Source of the DNA: Enoplosus armatus
Lineage: Eukaryota; Chordata; Actinopteri; Centrarchiformes; Enoplosidae
DNA length: 64,000 nt
NCBI RefSeq assembly: GCF_043641665.1
Contig: NC_092180.1
Span: 5,729,391-5,793,390, forward strand
Direction: 5' to 3'
Shown here one piece after another: positions 24,960 to 36,952 of the stretch; position 1 is the first letter of the stretch; each line of letters begins with the position of its first letter. The notes beneath the pieces were generated by a model. The model saw only the letters and a list, made by a program, of their open reading frames with translations, did no database searches and was not told the DNA's origin. The position numbers were made by a program, and so were the translations under genes.

Positions 24960-25260
24960 GGGCAGAGGCAGGAAGTCTGGTCACAAAAACATCAGTAACA
25001 GCTAACAGGCAAGAATACAGACAAGCAGGAATAGCTGGAACACGATGTCAGCAAAGCATATGGACAATCTGGCAATTGTAAGTGTGGAAGTGGCTTGTAT
25101 TTATACACTGAGGGCTTAATGTTGGACAGGTGTGGCTTGATGAGAACATGAGGGACTAGCCTGCAGGGAGGAGCAGGGTCGGGTTTTTGGCAAAGGCTGG
25201 AAACTCTCAGAGGGCAACTGGTGGACCGGTGGGGGATGACATGGTTCCACAAGAAATACA
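24960..25260 (-). mobile_element. LTR-retrotransposon LTR fragment (gypsy-like)
   Basis: Read on the minus strand, the segment is pyrimidine-rich. It has CACACCTGTCC, then a TATA-like 'gtgtataaatacaagcc' (around 25098-25114), then CCT/CTG-rich text of the 'cctgcttgtctgtattcttg' kind. This is the layout I associate with fish Ty3/gypsy-type LTR promoters and resembles the LTR-like segments at 51369-51720 and 58774-59251. No terminal TG...CA pair or target duplication could be fixed and no internal coding region adjoins. The 86-codon minus frame 24992-25252 is a by-product. Confidence 0.45.
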
Positions 25261-25400
25261 GGGGGCCTCCCCATACAGCCTAGAGAGAGAAAGAAAGTCT
25301 GAAACCAAAGAGGCAGATGGTGCAGCTGACGCCAAAACAGATCTCCATATAGAAAATATACATCTGTTGCATAAGGGACTGTTACTATGGTGCCAACCTT

Positions 25401-25472
25401 TCTAGTGCTACTACTGCCATTATTGCTGCTACTTTGACTTCAGCTGTGACTATCTCTGCCACTGTTATTGCA
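25401..25472 (+). repeat. Second ACT/ATT triplet-rich segment
   Basis: 'gtgctactactgccattatt' and 'gctgctactttgacttcagc' have the same degenerate triplet texture as 24310-24507. It may be the far side of an array split by insertion. Confidence 0.5.
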
Positions 25473-26770
25473 AACACCAAGATGCGAGAATTAATTAATA
25501 CATATTTTTCAGAGCAATAAAATAAAGGAAGAAATGGCAGAGCTATAAAATAAGCATAACTTATGGTGCTTCAATGGTGAGAAAATGAGGCAGTAGAAAA
25601 CTAACAATGTACTTTGGCATCTTTTAAACTCCATGCCCTTAAAATACAGAAGCTAACACATCGGATCAATAGTCTATAACAAGGGATCAAGGCATCGGCA
25701 TGTTGTTACCAAGCCCCAAAGTGCTCCAGTGTTCCTGGTATGTCAAAAGCTAAGTCATTATATTCACTTCACCTGTATCAAGTTCCTCCACCCTGCTCCT
25801 CAAGAGCTACACTAGTCTGCTGCTTTCACTATGGTGCCCTGAGGCAGTGCTGATGCGGTGAAATGTGCTGTGAAAATGCTTGGGAGAATACCCACAACCC
25901 TCTCGATCAATAGGATTTTTTTTCCCCCTTTAGAAGTCTACACTGTGGGGAGTTAACTTGGGTGAATTTCATTATAACGACAAGCAACAGAGTAGTTTAA
26001 AATCTGTAGCAAGGATATTAGCTCTGACCTTTGCTTTTATCTACCCATCGTTTCACAGTCTCTGGATGATCCGCATCTGGAGACTTTGTGGGCTAAGGGT
26101 CATGTTTGTTAACTCTCACATAGTTGAACGTGACATTGTCTTTGTTCATTGTTCGTGAATTAAAGGAAGGTAAGTAAGAATATATTAAAGTGACCCAGAC
26201 AGAGTCACAAAGACAAAGCTGTGAGTGGTGAGACATTGATGTCTATCCTTTCATGACCAACAAAAGTGAAAAGTCACCATATTTTTAATATTAAAGTGCT
26301 TCTTGTGTGCTTTAATTTGTAAGGTTTTTCGGGGGGTTTTAAATGAGAACAAGTAATCAAGGGTACAGGCTGCCAATTCAACCTTGAATTGTAATGTGTT
26401 TTGCACAAAGCAAAATAGATAGGCATGAGTGAATTTAGCCTTTTTCCTCCCTGCTAATTCTCCTACATTGAAAGAGAAAAAAATGCCAAGTCACTCAAGC
26501 TTTTCTTGAAGCTCTGGAGCAGGGAGAGTTCAAAGCTGATTTGATACCACAGACCAGACGTGCTTATTTCAATTTGTTAAAACTGTGTGTGTCTCGCTGC
26601 CCCAGAGTCACTACAGTCACAGCAAAATGTTTGCAGAATTTTTGCAGGTCACGTTTCATTTTTTTACTTTATAACACATAAGTACTTAATTGGTAACAGT
26701 GTTCGTGTAGCCGATCTATCTTCACTGATTATGGGTGGCATTGTTAGTGTAAATGTGGGTTTGAGGATGT
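25473..26770. other. Non-coding sequence
   Basis: No gene or defined repeat is recognised. Short frames only. Confidence 0.5.
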
Positions 26771-26777
26771 AAATCTC

Positions 26778-27040
26778 ATGAAAAGACCAAAACCAGCAAT
26801 GAAAGGATTCATTTTCTGGGAATACAAACCTGATATAATGTATTCCTCTCTGCCATAGAGCTCCACTGTCGTCCAAAACACTGTTAAAAATACAGAAATA
26901 AGCCACACTGTTGCACTGGGTGACATCCTCCATCACAATGAAACACTGTGGTTTATTTTGAGTCAATCCCACATACATTGTCCTGCTGCCATAATTCCTC
27001 ACTACAGCACTAAAAGTGTATTAATAGTCCCAAACAAATG
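26778..27040 (-). repeat. Probable interspersed repeat copy
   Basis: The text 'aagaccaaaaccagcaatga', 'gccatagagctccactgtcg', 'ccaaaacactgttaaaaat' and 'ttgcactgggtgacatcc' recalls, from memory, a repeat frequent in perch-like fish sequences. The ends are unknown. The overlapping minus frames 26664-27002 and 26744-26926 run through it and probably reflect repeat composition, not a host gene. Confidence 0.35.
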
Positions 27041-28830
27041 CACTATTAATTCCTGTTTGAGTCCCGCTGCTTCGAGAAATACTGAGCCTATTTTAAAGTC
27101 AATCTGAAATGAAGTGTTTCTGGGTGTTTGTTTGGACTTATTTGGTCAAAAATGTACTTAGCAAAAAGAAGATACGTTTTATTTAATTTTCTGCAATGAC
27201 AATGCCCCCTACATTTTGTATTCTCTTGGGGCCGACTGGCAATATTGGAACTGGTAATTTGACTGGTCCAATATCTTTGTGGGCACAAATATCACTTCAT
27301 TTTAGTGGCATACAAACTTAACAGTGCAATGAGTCCTCCCAAATGTTTAATACTTAGTAAAGGGGCAGATGGCTCAAATCGTTAAGGGTACATAACCAAG
27401 CCTATATTGGATTGGATTGAAAATATTGGATTTATGAATATATTATACAGAATAAAAGCAAATCTTTTCAGCATCTGTTGACAGTAAGAATAATATAGAA
27501 TAATGCCAACCTTCTATATCTATACTGTATCTGCAATGTGATCTTTCCACAAGCAAAAACAGTGCTCCTTGATCTTTCTAAAAGGTTTGCTTTGTACTCG
27601 GCAAATGGACTCTGGGTCAACAGACATGGTGTAATAAACAAGCACTCAATGTCTTTGATGTTATGACATCCTGTTCAGCAAGCTGTCTGTCTGCTAATTT
27701 TAATCACATTAGACTCACAGTCAGAAAACATCCATCACGTACTAAACAAAGCTGGACTGCCATAGAATCTAAGTGCTCTCCTGTAAGTCATTATGATGCA
27801 TTAGACACCTCCTGAGAGATACACAACAACTACAGTGAGAGCAGTTTAACCCTGCAGACACAGAGCACTTCAAAGAACTCCATGTCCCAGTACTGAAAAC
27901 AGATCTGGGTGTCAATTGAAAAATTGTGCACTAGCACGGATGTCTGTTCCTCAGTCATTTCTGCTTTATTAAAGTGCGCTGGATTTGTAATGAAAACCAT
28001 CTGCCTGTGTTAAGAGTTACCAGGTAATCCTGAGAAATGTATCGCCCCGCAGCTTCTCATCAGCCAAAGGCTTTTCTCACAAGTGCTGTGCTGCATCATT
28101 TTTGTTGTTGGTCTCACTTGTACCTGATCTTGATGGAACAATATAAAGCTTTCTGAAATTGAAACAAACAAATACATAAATAAAAACAATGAATTATACT
28201 TGATCGATTTTCACATGCACATGTGGCATAAAATGTATGCACTGGGTGGCGCGTGACAGCGAGCAGTGTTCAAGTCTAGGAAAGTCATAACAGTGGAAAT
28301 AGCTGAAAGCATCAATAAACACAAGAAGGTCAAAGATAATAATACATTTTCTGTAATACCTTTCAAACAACATCAGAATCGCTTTGATGATTCACCAACT
28401 CAACTGTTTTAATAAAGAAGACTAAAGAAGACAGTCAACAATGTTGTCCAACACTGATATACTAATGATTGTTGTGATCCATTGGACGATAAATGTGTGA
28501 ATGCACCAGCTTTAGTCATCTGCATCACATCCAGTGCATGCATGCCTTGTTTTCCTTTGAGCATGGGAAAGACGGACTCCGTCAGTGATGCTGGTCATCA
28601 ATGGGATGAAAAGTGCATTTTGAAATAAAGACAAGTATTAACTTTAATGTCAGGCAGTTTAGCATGAAATACTAAGGTGTTTTGGTATGGACTTGACTAA
28701 CTAAGGCCAGACAGCACTGCATGTTGACATCATTTGCTTTGATCGTTGTCATTTACAAACCAAACTAAAAGGAAACTAATAATATCAAACACTTTGTTGG
28801 TGTTAATTATAGCAATTATCATTATGCAAA
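27041..28830. other. Non-coding sequence
   Basis: No gene is recognised. At about 27366-27390, 'agatggctcaaatcgttaag' weakly resembles a tRNA box A and could be a SINE scrap. No box B follows. Confidence 0.45.
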
Positions 28831-28855
28831 CACACACACACACACACACACACAC
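28831..28855. repeat. (CA)12 microsatellite
   Basis: A perfect CA run. It gives the THTHTHT segment in the spurious frame 28746-28967. Confidence 0.96.
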
Positions 28856-30823
28856 CGACATACAGACAAGCCTCAATTCACCCAGGACCACTTTTGAACT
28901 ACAATACTTCCAACGTGTTATTGATGAATTCAGCTTTTCATTAATACTACATGTATGTTTAACATGACAACTTTAAAGATCACTGTCACTGCCAGCTGGC
29001 CTTGTATCCAAGGCATGTACTGCGGTCCCTGAAGAGCTGCACATCTTGTTGAAACAAATGAAGGAGTATATTTGTTGTTTTAACAGTAACTACAGTGGAA
29101 AACAACAACCACCTCAGGTTTTTTTAGAGCTGAATCTCAAATTAACTTCGACCAGTGTGTTTCCCAATGCAGCTTACTAATAACAACCAGAGATGTGCAT
29201 CATTAATTCATGAGTGGTGGGGGTGGCAGTTGAGATGTGTTGATGCCTCAGAGGAGGGTAATTAAACAGATAGAGCTGTTTCCATGCAGTAAAGCGCGCT
29301 TGCACTGCGGTGCCACGGGAGACGAGATGTGTCTGTTGATACTCACGAGAGCCTTATAATTTAAAATAACCCTGAAACTCACATGTATGTTGACTCAATC
29401 TACTCAGAGCTTCAAAGAGTACACAAGGCGAGGGGGGGGTCTAACACGTCCTCCTCTTGGGTGTTTTAACAGAAACCCGGCTATCAACTTGCTCAAGAAC
29501 AAAGAGCATATATAGCTTACTGTTCATTTACTGATATATATGTTTACATTTGAAGCACATAGAGATATTGGGATGTAAAGTAACCAAGTGCTGCACTAAA
29601 TTACCATTATGAAGTGTGTGCACTGTTCTGGGGTATTTCTACTTTTGGAGACTTTATACTTGTAATGTGTCACAAAATTTTAGAGGGAAAATATCCAAAA
29701 ATGTGACACATTGGGAGCAGGTAGGTTAGATACAACATTTTAACACTTCTGACCGGTTTAAGCTGCGATGACGTAGGACATGATTTGCTGTTAACATGGA
29801 CAGTACAGTATGTGCAAAAAAGAGCGGAAGAGAGGAGTTATTCTTCACAGTGAATTATTCAAAATGTTTACTTTTGTGAGATAAATCATTTTACTACAAA
29901 AGCTGTTGTAATTATTTTCTATAGTTGACAGCTTTGAGCTTTTTTATTGGATTACCATTCAGTTATACTGTACTTTAAGCTTAGATCAGGTATGTAAGTG
30001 CTCGTTCTCCCCTGATGTTGTCTCAGGAGGTCTTCCAAACCCAATGAATACCTTGATGAATTAAGAAAAAAGCCCCAAACTGTCTCAATATGTCACCAGT
30101 TAATGCCTCTTAAAATTATTCATTGCATGTTTTAAACAATATGTACGTGTAGCCTTTAAAGCCTTTATAGCTGTAAATACTCACTTAAACACATTTATCT
30201 TCATAACTTCATATATCAAATATAGGCATTAAAATCTCTCTCACACATACTTACAGCACATCCTTGATAAATGAAACATTCTTGAACGCTGCAGCTAAAT
30301 ATATACTGACATCTAGCAGATGGGACATAATGTTTTTACTGCCACTTCGGACAAAAGCACATTAATATATTGCATCGGCAGGGTTTGAAAGGCATGTTGA
30401 TCAATACCAGTGACTAAACAATTCCTTTGCCAGATCCTGTATTTCTGGCTTTCTAACTCACTTGCCGGCCTGAACGCTGCTTTGGAACAAAAACACATTA
30501 ACTGCAACACTCCCGGTCTTCCACTCTCAATTTCAGCTGCAGTGGAGACAGTGCTGCAGTGAACAACAACCTTTATTCATTTTAGAAACAATGAAGTTTT
30601 GTGAGAGTATATTTTGCATCTTTACTTGATATTTATGTTGAGTTTGTGTTTGAATTAGCTAACTCTTACTACTTGATTTAGATAGACATAAAAAAAAACA
30701 AGTCAAACCTGCACTATATAATGTAACCCAGTACATTAAAGCCTTACAGCAAAGATGATTGAAAAGTATTATTATAAAGTAAAGTATTTTCTGTCAAAAC
30801 ACTATTAGACACACACTTACTAG
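28856..30823. other. Non-coding sequence
   Basis: No gene is recognised. A short G run occurs at about 29432-29439. No clear mobile element. Confidence 0.5.
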
Positions 30824-31198
30824 ATGTTTTTTAAATTCACTTATTCACTTTTGTACAGACACGACCCTATTGTCAGACATATACTTTCAGCGTTGGCACA
30901 GAACGTTGGCCCTTACAGTATAAAACATGGAAAACTTGAATTGGATGGATTTGAATTTAAGTGGCATAAAGGGTCAAATGATTACAGGCTTGAGGGCATC
31001 GAGAGGGTGGAAACCCTAAATGATTTGAGGTGCAGAGAGGCGGACAAGCAAGGTATTTCTAGGATATTTGTTGTGCCAAGGTGTTTTCAGGGCTGCAGGA
31101 TTTCTAGTGGCTCCCCTGGCTGCAACTTTAATTTCAAAAACTTTGTACAGCGACTGATTTTAATGATGGGTTGCTGTCACCTGGCTAGAGGTGTGTGA
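30824..31198 (+). CDS. Unidentified open frame with possible splice-bounded exon
   Basis: An ATG-started frame of 124 codons with no simple-repeat content. Its central part has a protein-like mix, with segments such as NVGPYSIKHGKLELDGFEF and YRLEGIERVETLNDLRCREA. A pyrimidine-containing acceptor (ttattcacttttgtacag) ends at 30858 and a donor-like AAG|GTATTT lies at 31052/31053. Together they would bound a 194-bp exon carrying the best coding-like part. I recognise no domain, and the rest of the frame (to LARGV) is less convincing. It could be a lone exon of a host gene, a remnant of a mobile-element ORF, or chance. It is the least unlikely host-coding candidate in the window. Confidence 0.22.
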   Translation: MFFKFTYSLLYRHDPIVRHILSALAQNVGPYSIKHGKLELDGFEFKWHKGSNDYRLEGIERVETLNDLRCREADKQGISRIFVVPRCFQGCRISSGSPGCNFNFKNFVQRLILMMGCCHLARGV

Positions 31199-31464
31199 AA
31201 TGGTGAGCTGATGTGGCAATTGGCATGAAAAAAGTTGCAGACTCTCTGTAAACTTCTCTGCTGTGTTACTGGCATGGAGTCTGTTTAAAAGGTAATGTAG
31301 AGGACAGAGACCTTTTTGTTAAAGAGTGAAATTACTTGCTGACTCACATTTCCGCCGTCGTCTTCCTGCAACAGCTCACCTCTTGCGAGACTTCAGAGTG
31401 AGGCATCTGTTTCTGGTTAAACCAAAAGGATCTTAAGCTTTAACAAAAAGGTCTATCTATGTAG
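31199..31464. other. Non-coding, nothing recognised
   Basis: Short spacer between the open frame and the next repeat. No features. Confidence 0.45.
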
Positions 31465-31728
31465 GGATTTTTTCCGTAATGTTATCAGACACTCAGAATA
31501 ACAATCTGAGCCTGTCGCTGGCAAAAACAAACACTTTTAGTGGACGTTCTTTTGACACGAGCAGTTGCCCCCGACGATTACGTTGCAGCCATTGCAGCCT
31601 GTTTGCAGATGCTGGCTGAGGCGGTCCACTGGACCAATTCCAAATCTTTATATTGAGTCATTTAGACCCCAAAATATGTAAAAAAAAAAATAGGGCCCAG
31701 GTTTAGAAATACTGGAATTACCCTTTAA
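31465..31728 (+). repeat. Probable interspersed repeat copy
   Basis: The block runs from 'gttatcagacactcagaata', through 'cgagcagttgcccccgacg' and 'cggtccactggaccaattcc', to 'ggaattaccctttaag'. From memory it resembles a repeat seen often in perch-like fish DNA. The terminal CCCTTTAA is reminiscent of the TTAAAGG-type ends of the short DNA elements at 16728 and 54959. No coding capacity. Boundaries are approximate. Confidence 0.4.
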
Positions 31729-33862
31729 GTGTTGCTAATAAGTTGAGCTGAAAGATAATCAACTGGGTCACAGACCACATTGAGAGTCTCTGCTCCTCTG
31801 CAGATTGATTCTTGCAGAGGCAACTCACCATTGAAGCTGGCAAATAGGGGGTGTAGTGGTGCATTGATGAATTAGATGTGCCACAAAGCATTATTTTTCT
31901 CTGATGTGTTTCAAAGCAATAGATTCAGAGGCACTTTGTCATCGCTGTCTTGCACCAAGAGAAACTCATGGGAAAATATGTCCTCAGTAAGACTCCTAAC
32001 TTGATGGAGAGTAAGCTGAATCACGGTCCTGAGGTGCACTCGATTTTTGCATCCTCAGTCAGAGAAGTAAATAATCAGGGGAAAAAATTCACCTTAGCTT
32101 TTTAGATTACTTAATCAAAGCAGCTTAAAACAAACAGTCGATGTGTCCTCAACCAGTTCTGCCTCTCTTAACTTGTGATACAAAAAAAAGAATTTAAAGG
32201 ATGATTTAATGGGAGATACAGCGCATATCCTTGGAACATTATATCAGGATCAGTCGCTGTAGATTTGTGACTTCTGTTGTCCTTGGGGTTCAGATGCTCA
32301 GATGTGACAAATACAAGAATTACTCACACCTAAATGCCCTCTAGAAAATAGAGAAGAGTTTTGTTTTCTGTGTTTTCCGATCTGCCACCTCTGTCTTAAG
32401 TTTAGGCAGCTAAAACTTCTCATTCAAGACAAGGTAATGGTTGAAAGAAACCACTGGACAGTTGCAATAACCCTACTCTTTAGTTGCCATGTGCAACTGC
32501 CCTATGATAGTGTGATAGTGTGTCTGCACTGGACGTAAAAAAATGTAATTGAACGTTATCCATCGTTTTGTAGAATCACCTGACATCGACATTCTGCTCT
32601 CAGGCTGACTGTGCAAGGCGAGGGACACAAGACATATGGAGACAGCCAAAGTCATCCATAGGCTGCTTTTTTTGTAGCTTGCTAACCAGGCTAACGTTAC
32701 TCATTCTATAAGAAGTGCTAGAGATCAGTGCCAGTGGAGAAGCTTGCTAGTCCTAGTCCTACTGTAGCTCAGCAAACCTCTTCTTGCATGTCTTAGCGGT
32801 CCCTCAAGAGTCTCCTGAAGCGATACTGCTGTATAAGCTCTACTTATTTTTCCTTTGCTGAAGAAGTGGTCGCCTGCAGCTTTTTGCCGAGCTTGCTTGA
32901 GATGAAGGGAGGAGGCAGAGTTTCAACATGATGGGAGTATTTAGTCTGGCCAATCCGATTGCATTCTGATCACATTGCGTTCTGTGTGTTTTTACATCCA
33001 GACACAGAGTTCATACCAGGTGTGAATCTGGTAATAATGCCAGAATTATCAACAAAAAGACCATGTGTCTTTTATTATAAGATACAGTAGAAAGTAATTA
33101 TGCTGCAAAAGAGTAGTCTGCCTTTCCCCCTTTGTGGCTGTCCATTACAACACTGTCTTATCTTTCTTCCATCCTGTCCTGAAACTTTTTTAATGGAGTG
33201 AACTGCAGAACTGTGCAATGAGGTAAGGTACACCCTTACAGCCCTGTGTAATTCCTCATGAAGGAAGTTTGATGGGGGTATTGGTGCAGGCAGCACGGCA
33301 AAGCCCGGTTAGGTGGCATTAAAGGGCTTTTAATTTAAGTCTGGGCTTATTAGATGTCAAACACAAAAGGGCTGAATGGATTTTAGAGATGAGATGAGTT
33401 AACCTGCTGTCAGGCGAGCATGACACCTGCTCCATTGCTATTCCCAGCCACAGAGGTGCCGCAGATTATATGAGAACCTGCACTCTGATCAAAAAGACAC
33501 ACAAAGCCTAGACTCACACAAAAAGAGAGTCTCTTGTTGATCCCAGAATAAAAGTGAACAGGAACCAATGCTGTGCGACACACGTCCCTTCACTCCTTTG
33601 AATCCTCAACATCCATTAAAGCTGAGGGTTGTTGGTCAGTTCGTAGCTGCATACACACTGTGCCCGTTCAAGCCCCAAACTCTCGACTGCAGCTCTCAAA
33701 TCACAAACACACGATGAACTCAATTTGACGCCAGCGTAATGCATATTTAAAGTGCATTGTACTAGACAATGTCATGGTAGCTTGACAGTGAATATAGAGA
33801 AGAAAAGATGGCTGAGAAAGTGAGAAAGAGCATGTTTGATGACTGCCATGGAGGAGTGAAGA
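31729..33862. other. Non-coding sequence
   Basis: No gene is recognised. About 32930-33030 ('ggccaatccgattgcattct') has a repeat-like feel but no copy elsewhere in the window supports it. Confidence 0.45.
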
Positions 33863-33872
33863 GTGTGTGTTG

Positions 33873-33912
<40 letters not shown>
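33863..33912. repeat. Compound (GT)n(GA)n microsatellite
   Basis: GT units, interrupted once by TTG, pass directly into about twelve GA units. The minus-strand frames at 33701-34037 take their SLSLSL and HTHTHT segments from it and are not genes. Confidence 0.96.
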
Positions 33913-34409
33913 TCGGCATACACATGAACTATGAAACAGAATAAGTGATGAGCAGGTTCTGCCTGCCTACTTGACTCCACAGAAATACAGATATACAGTA
34001 TTTGTCTGCACTGATGTGTTAATAGAATCATAATCATGTCCTGAAACTAAAGTCATCAGTGACAAATAGTGATAACATTACTGCAATATGAATGAAAATT
34101 AATTTACATCTCATGGGTAAGAAATGACATAAACGGAGAATGTCACGGCCAGAATACAAAAATCAGACAAAGTCTTGGTTTTATTGTATATAATTCACAG
34201 ACACCAGTGAGTGTGTGTTGTTATCCTGGTTTTGTATTATTCACGGGAACATGATATCTTGCTTTTAAAACCTGGATAAGCACTTATCCTGGCACCTAGC
34301 TGAGTACTCTAAAAACTAAAAAAACGGGATATTGTGGCACCTTATTCAGGCTTCTGACCATTCTCTGCCAGCTGCCTCCTTCACATGTAGTTAAGGAGCG
34401 CTGTGGTGC
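33913..34409. other. Non-coding, nothing recognised
   Basis: AT-rich sequence without coding or repeat features that I can name. Confidence 0.45.
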
Positions 34410-34753
34410 TGAAACAATTAGAATGAATCACCGACATTTTTATTAACTGCTGATGCAAATTGTCAAGAAAATGTTTGTTCCAGTTTCACTTGCAGATTTT
34501 CCCAGTTTAATAATTTTACACAATGAATGCAGCTCAAAGTGCTCTACACAGAAAACCAACAGAAAAAAGACAATCATATAAAAACTCATTGAAAGTATTA
34601 TCATAATAATGATTTTATATCATTGTAACTGAGATAGAGATTATATATATTTGGGTTTTGGACTCTGTGGTGGACAATTTTCTGTATTTTCTTTTGAGTT
34701 GATTAATTGGAAAATAGATCAATAATGAAAAAAGTCATTAGTGGCAGCCCTAG
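34410..34753 (-). mobile_element. Non-autonomous DNA-transposon relic, possibly with nested insert
   Basis: The outer parts ('gctgaaacaattag' at the left; 'tttgggttttggact', 'gttgattaattgg', then 'gtcattagtggcagccctag' at the right) resemble a very widespread fish MITE family as I remember it, probably hAT-related. The middle (about 34510-34600, 'gcagctcaaagtgctctaca') looks like part of a different repeat and may be nested. No transposase is present. Ends and orientation are approximate. Confidence 0.5.
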
Positions 34754-36255
34754 CATGTTATCTCATTCCCTGTTCAGCTAATTCTTCCTTCAATTATTGT
34801 TGTTTTGTCTCTTCATAATCGTGTGTAGTGTTGTTTTTATCGAGAGCACAGCAGAAACCTCAATTCTCATCAAAAACACTAATCTGATTTTTAGTTTTCT
34901 GAATGTATTTCTGCTTCTGTTGTTTGTTTTCTTTTTGCTCTAAAAGCATCGTGTCTCAGCTCTTTACCACAGCAGCAAATTGCAGTTCAAAACAGAAGCT
35001 CTGTGACCATCTCTGCTTTGATGAAAGCACCTACACAGGCGCTTCAGCCCTAAATTGATTGGACAGTAAAATGTGTGGAGGGGAAAACATGACTTTATTG
35101 ATTTTGCTGCACACTACAATAATAAATATGCTATACATTCCCAAGTGGCTTGAACATGCACGCAGAGTGGTTTGAAGTGTGTTTTGGATGAAATAATTAG
35201 CAAAAGTCAGCCTCTCTTTCAGAATTCGCTGGTCAGATGAAAGAAGAGAGACAGACAACAAAAACATTTCTCTGTTTACTCTCACATCCACAGCAGGTTT
35301 ACAGTCTGTTCCATCCAATTATGTTTCCTTATGATGAACCATTCAGGTATGATGGCTTGAAAATTGTGAATCCATAAAATAAAAATAGTGTCTCTGGCTG
35401 TTTTAAAGCACAACCTCCCTTCTTCTCTCCAGCTCACACCTCGCCTTTAATGTTTTATCAACAATCAGCTTCCAGGCTTAAAGTCAATTGCTTGCTTTCA
35501 TTTTGGAAATTAAATGAAAAATGAAATATGATATTAAAGAGTCTGGAATCCATTTTCATGATATGTGCAAGGTGGGTTGCCTTTGCTGTGTGAAAACCTC
35601 CAGACTACACTTTTGAATGATTTTCATGTTTTCACTTCATTTCAAACATCAAATAAGTTCCTCAGTGATGACTCACCAGCCTTTTTGCCGTCTTGAATCC
35701 TGTCAAAACTCATCGGATAAATTCAAATACGCTTTGTCATCACAGTGACAACAAGGATATTCCTCTTGGTTAAGGAAAAACAGCCTTCTTCAAGATGCTC
35801 GGTGTCTTCCTATTGTATGCTAATCCCGCTCTCTTTGTTTTACTCAGCTCCTTCTCTTTGTCAAACTTTTAATATGTGATATCTCTTTTTAAGTATTAAT
35901 AGCAAGACTGAAAAAATCCAAACAGTCTTTGATAGTGACTGTGGATTCCCAGAGCAGCTGACTTTTATTGATCTGGAAGTCACAGAGCCGAAGAAAGCCC
36001 ATCTGAATGTGCACATAGAAGAATTCAAATGCTTTTCTGAAATTAAACGTTTCTTTGCAGCCTGATTGCCATTAGATTTGATGGAAGAAATGTTTAGAAA
36101 TGCGATTCTGTCACTTGATTACTGTAGCTGAGGTCAGAGCAAACAGCAAATCAAGGAGGCTTAACAGGGAATTGAGGTTTTGATCACAGGAGCAGGGGCC
36201 ATAACTCATCCTATAGATGTATGTACAGTCTCAAAAGATAAGTCCCCAAGCTGCT
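34754..36255. other. Non-coding sequence
   Basis: No gene is recognised. The 95-codon minus frame 35031-35318 has no domain features. Confidence 0.5.
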
Positions 36256-36271
36256 GGGGGGGGGGGGGGGG
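36256..36271 (+). repeat. Homopolymer G16 tract
   Basis: Uninterrupted run of 16 G. The length is prone to sequencing error. Confidence 0.95.
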
Positions 36272-36589
36272 CAGCACACTGTAAGATGAAAAAAGACACA
36301 GCCAAAGCTCTCTGCCACGCAAGGAAATCAATTATTCATTCACCTTTCACAATGCAATGGCCACTGTTACTGAGTAACATCTTATTTTAAATTAATGAAA
36401 GTGAATGCTCTATTGCAAAAAACACAGTAAATGTTGAAAAATTTAACAATCCACTGGTCAATCATTAACAATTCTCTTAATGGGCGTGAACGTTCAGTGA
36501 GGGAATGGTGTTTCTCACCAGTTTGCAACATGCTAGCGTCTAGAAATACAGAACCCATGCAGCAGTACATACTGTCCTGTATTTATTCA

Positions 36590-36710
36590 GGAGGCGGGGG
36601 TTCATGTCCCGTGTGAAACCAAAAGTGAAATAATGTTACATACGTGAGTTACGTAAGTCACGTGATCTTTTTCTAACCTTAACCAAGTAGTTTGGTTGCC
36701 TAATAAGCCT
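36590..36710 (+). mobile_element. SINE-like relic with box-B-like site
   Basis: 'gggggttcatgtcccg' at about 36595-36610 is close to a polymerase III box B. It is followed by the dispersed 'ctaaccttaaccaagtag' core also present at 4021-4085 and (reverse) 19605-19650. Between them lies an ACGT-rich near-palindrome at 36642-36663. No good box A is seen upstream, so the element is 5'-degraded. Confidence 0.45.
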
Positions 36711-36884
36711 TCTGGACCTACTAGTAGGTGTAGCAGGCCCCGATAAGGGTAACCTACGTTGTGGCAGGAGGGGTCGGCTAACCCACATCTATGAGGCTGA
36801 TAACCACTGATAATGCCCATTCAATGGAGTGGTTTTTGTCTCTGGTTGAATTTGTCATCTCTGGTACACATTTGCCACCAGAGT
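36711..36884. other. Non-coding spacer
   Basis: Nothing recognised. The minus frame 36602-36820 crosses SINE-like DNA. Confidence 0.4.
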
Positions 36885-36952
36885 TTAGGGGTCGCGAGAG
36901 GACATTGCTTCGTTTTAAGGGGTCACAGGTGGACAAGGTTGGGAACTTGTGG
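36885..36952 (+). repeat. GGGGTCGCGAG-type repeat fragment
   Basis: 'aggggtcgcgagaggacatt', then 'cgttttaaggggtcacagg' and 'aaggttgggaac', is matched with substitutions at 42850-42910 in the same order. From memory, this belongs to a common vertebrate interspersed family whose end reads 'aaaggttgggaacc'. Confidence 0.55.

Noticed and set aside
24992..25252. 86-codon Pro/Cys-rich minus-strand frame
   Set aside because: It coincides with an LTR-like promoter region rather than a coding region.
26664..27002. 112-codon minus-strand frame
   Set aside because: It overlaps a probable interspersed repeat and is accompanied by a second overlapping frame. No domain is recognised.
27361..27400. SINE head at 'agatggctcaaatcgttaag'
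   Set aside because: Only a weak box-A resemblance. No box B or second copy was found.
33701..34037. Minus-strand frames with SLSLSL and HTHTHT runs
   Set aside because: Direct translation of the compound GT/GA microsatellite.
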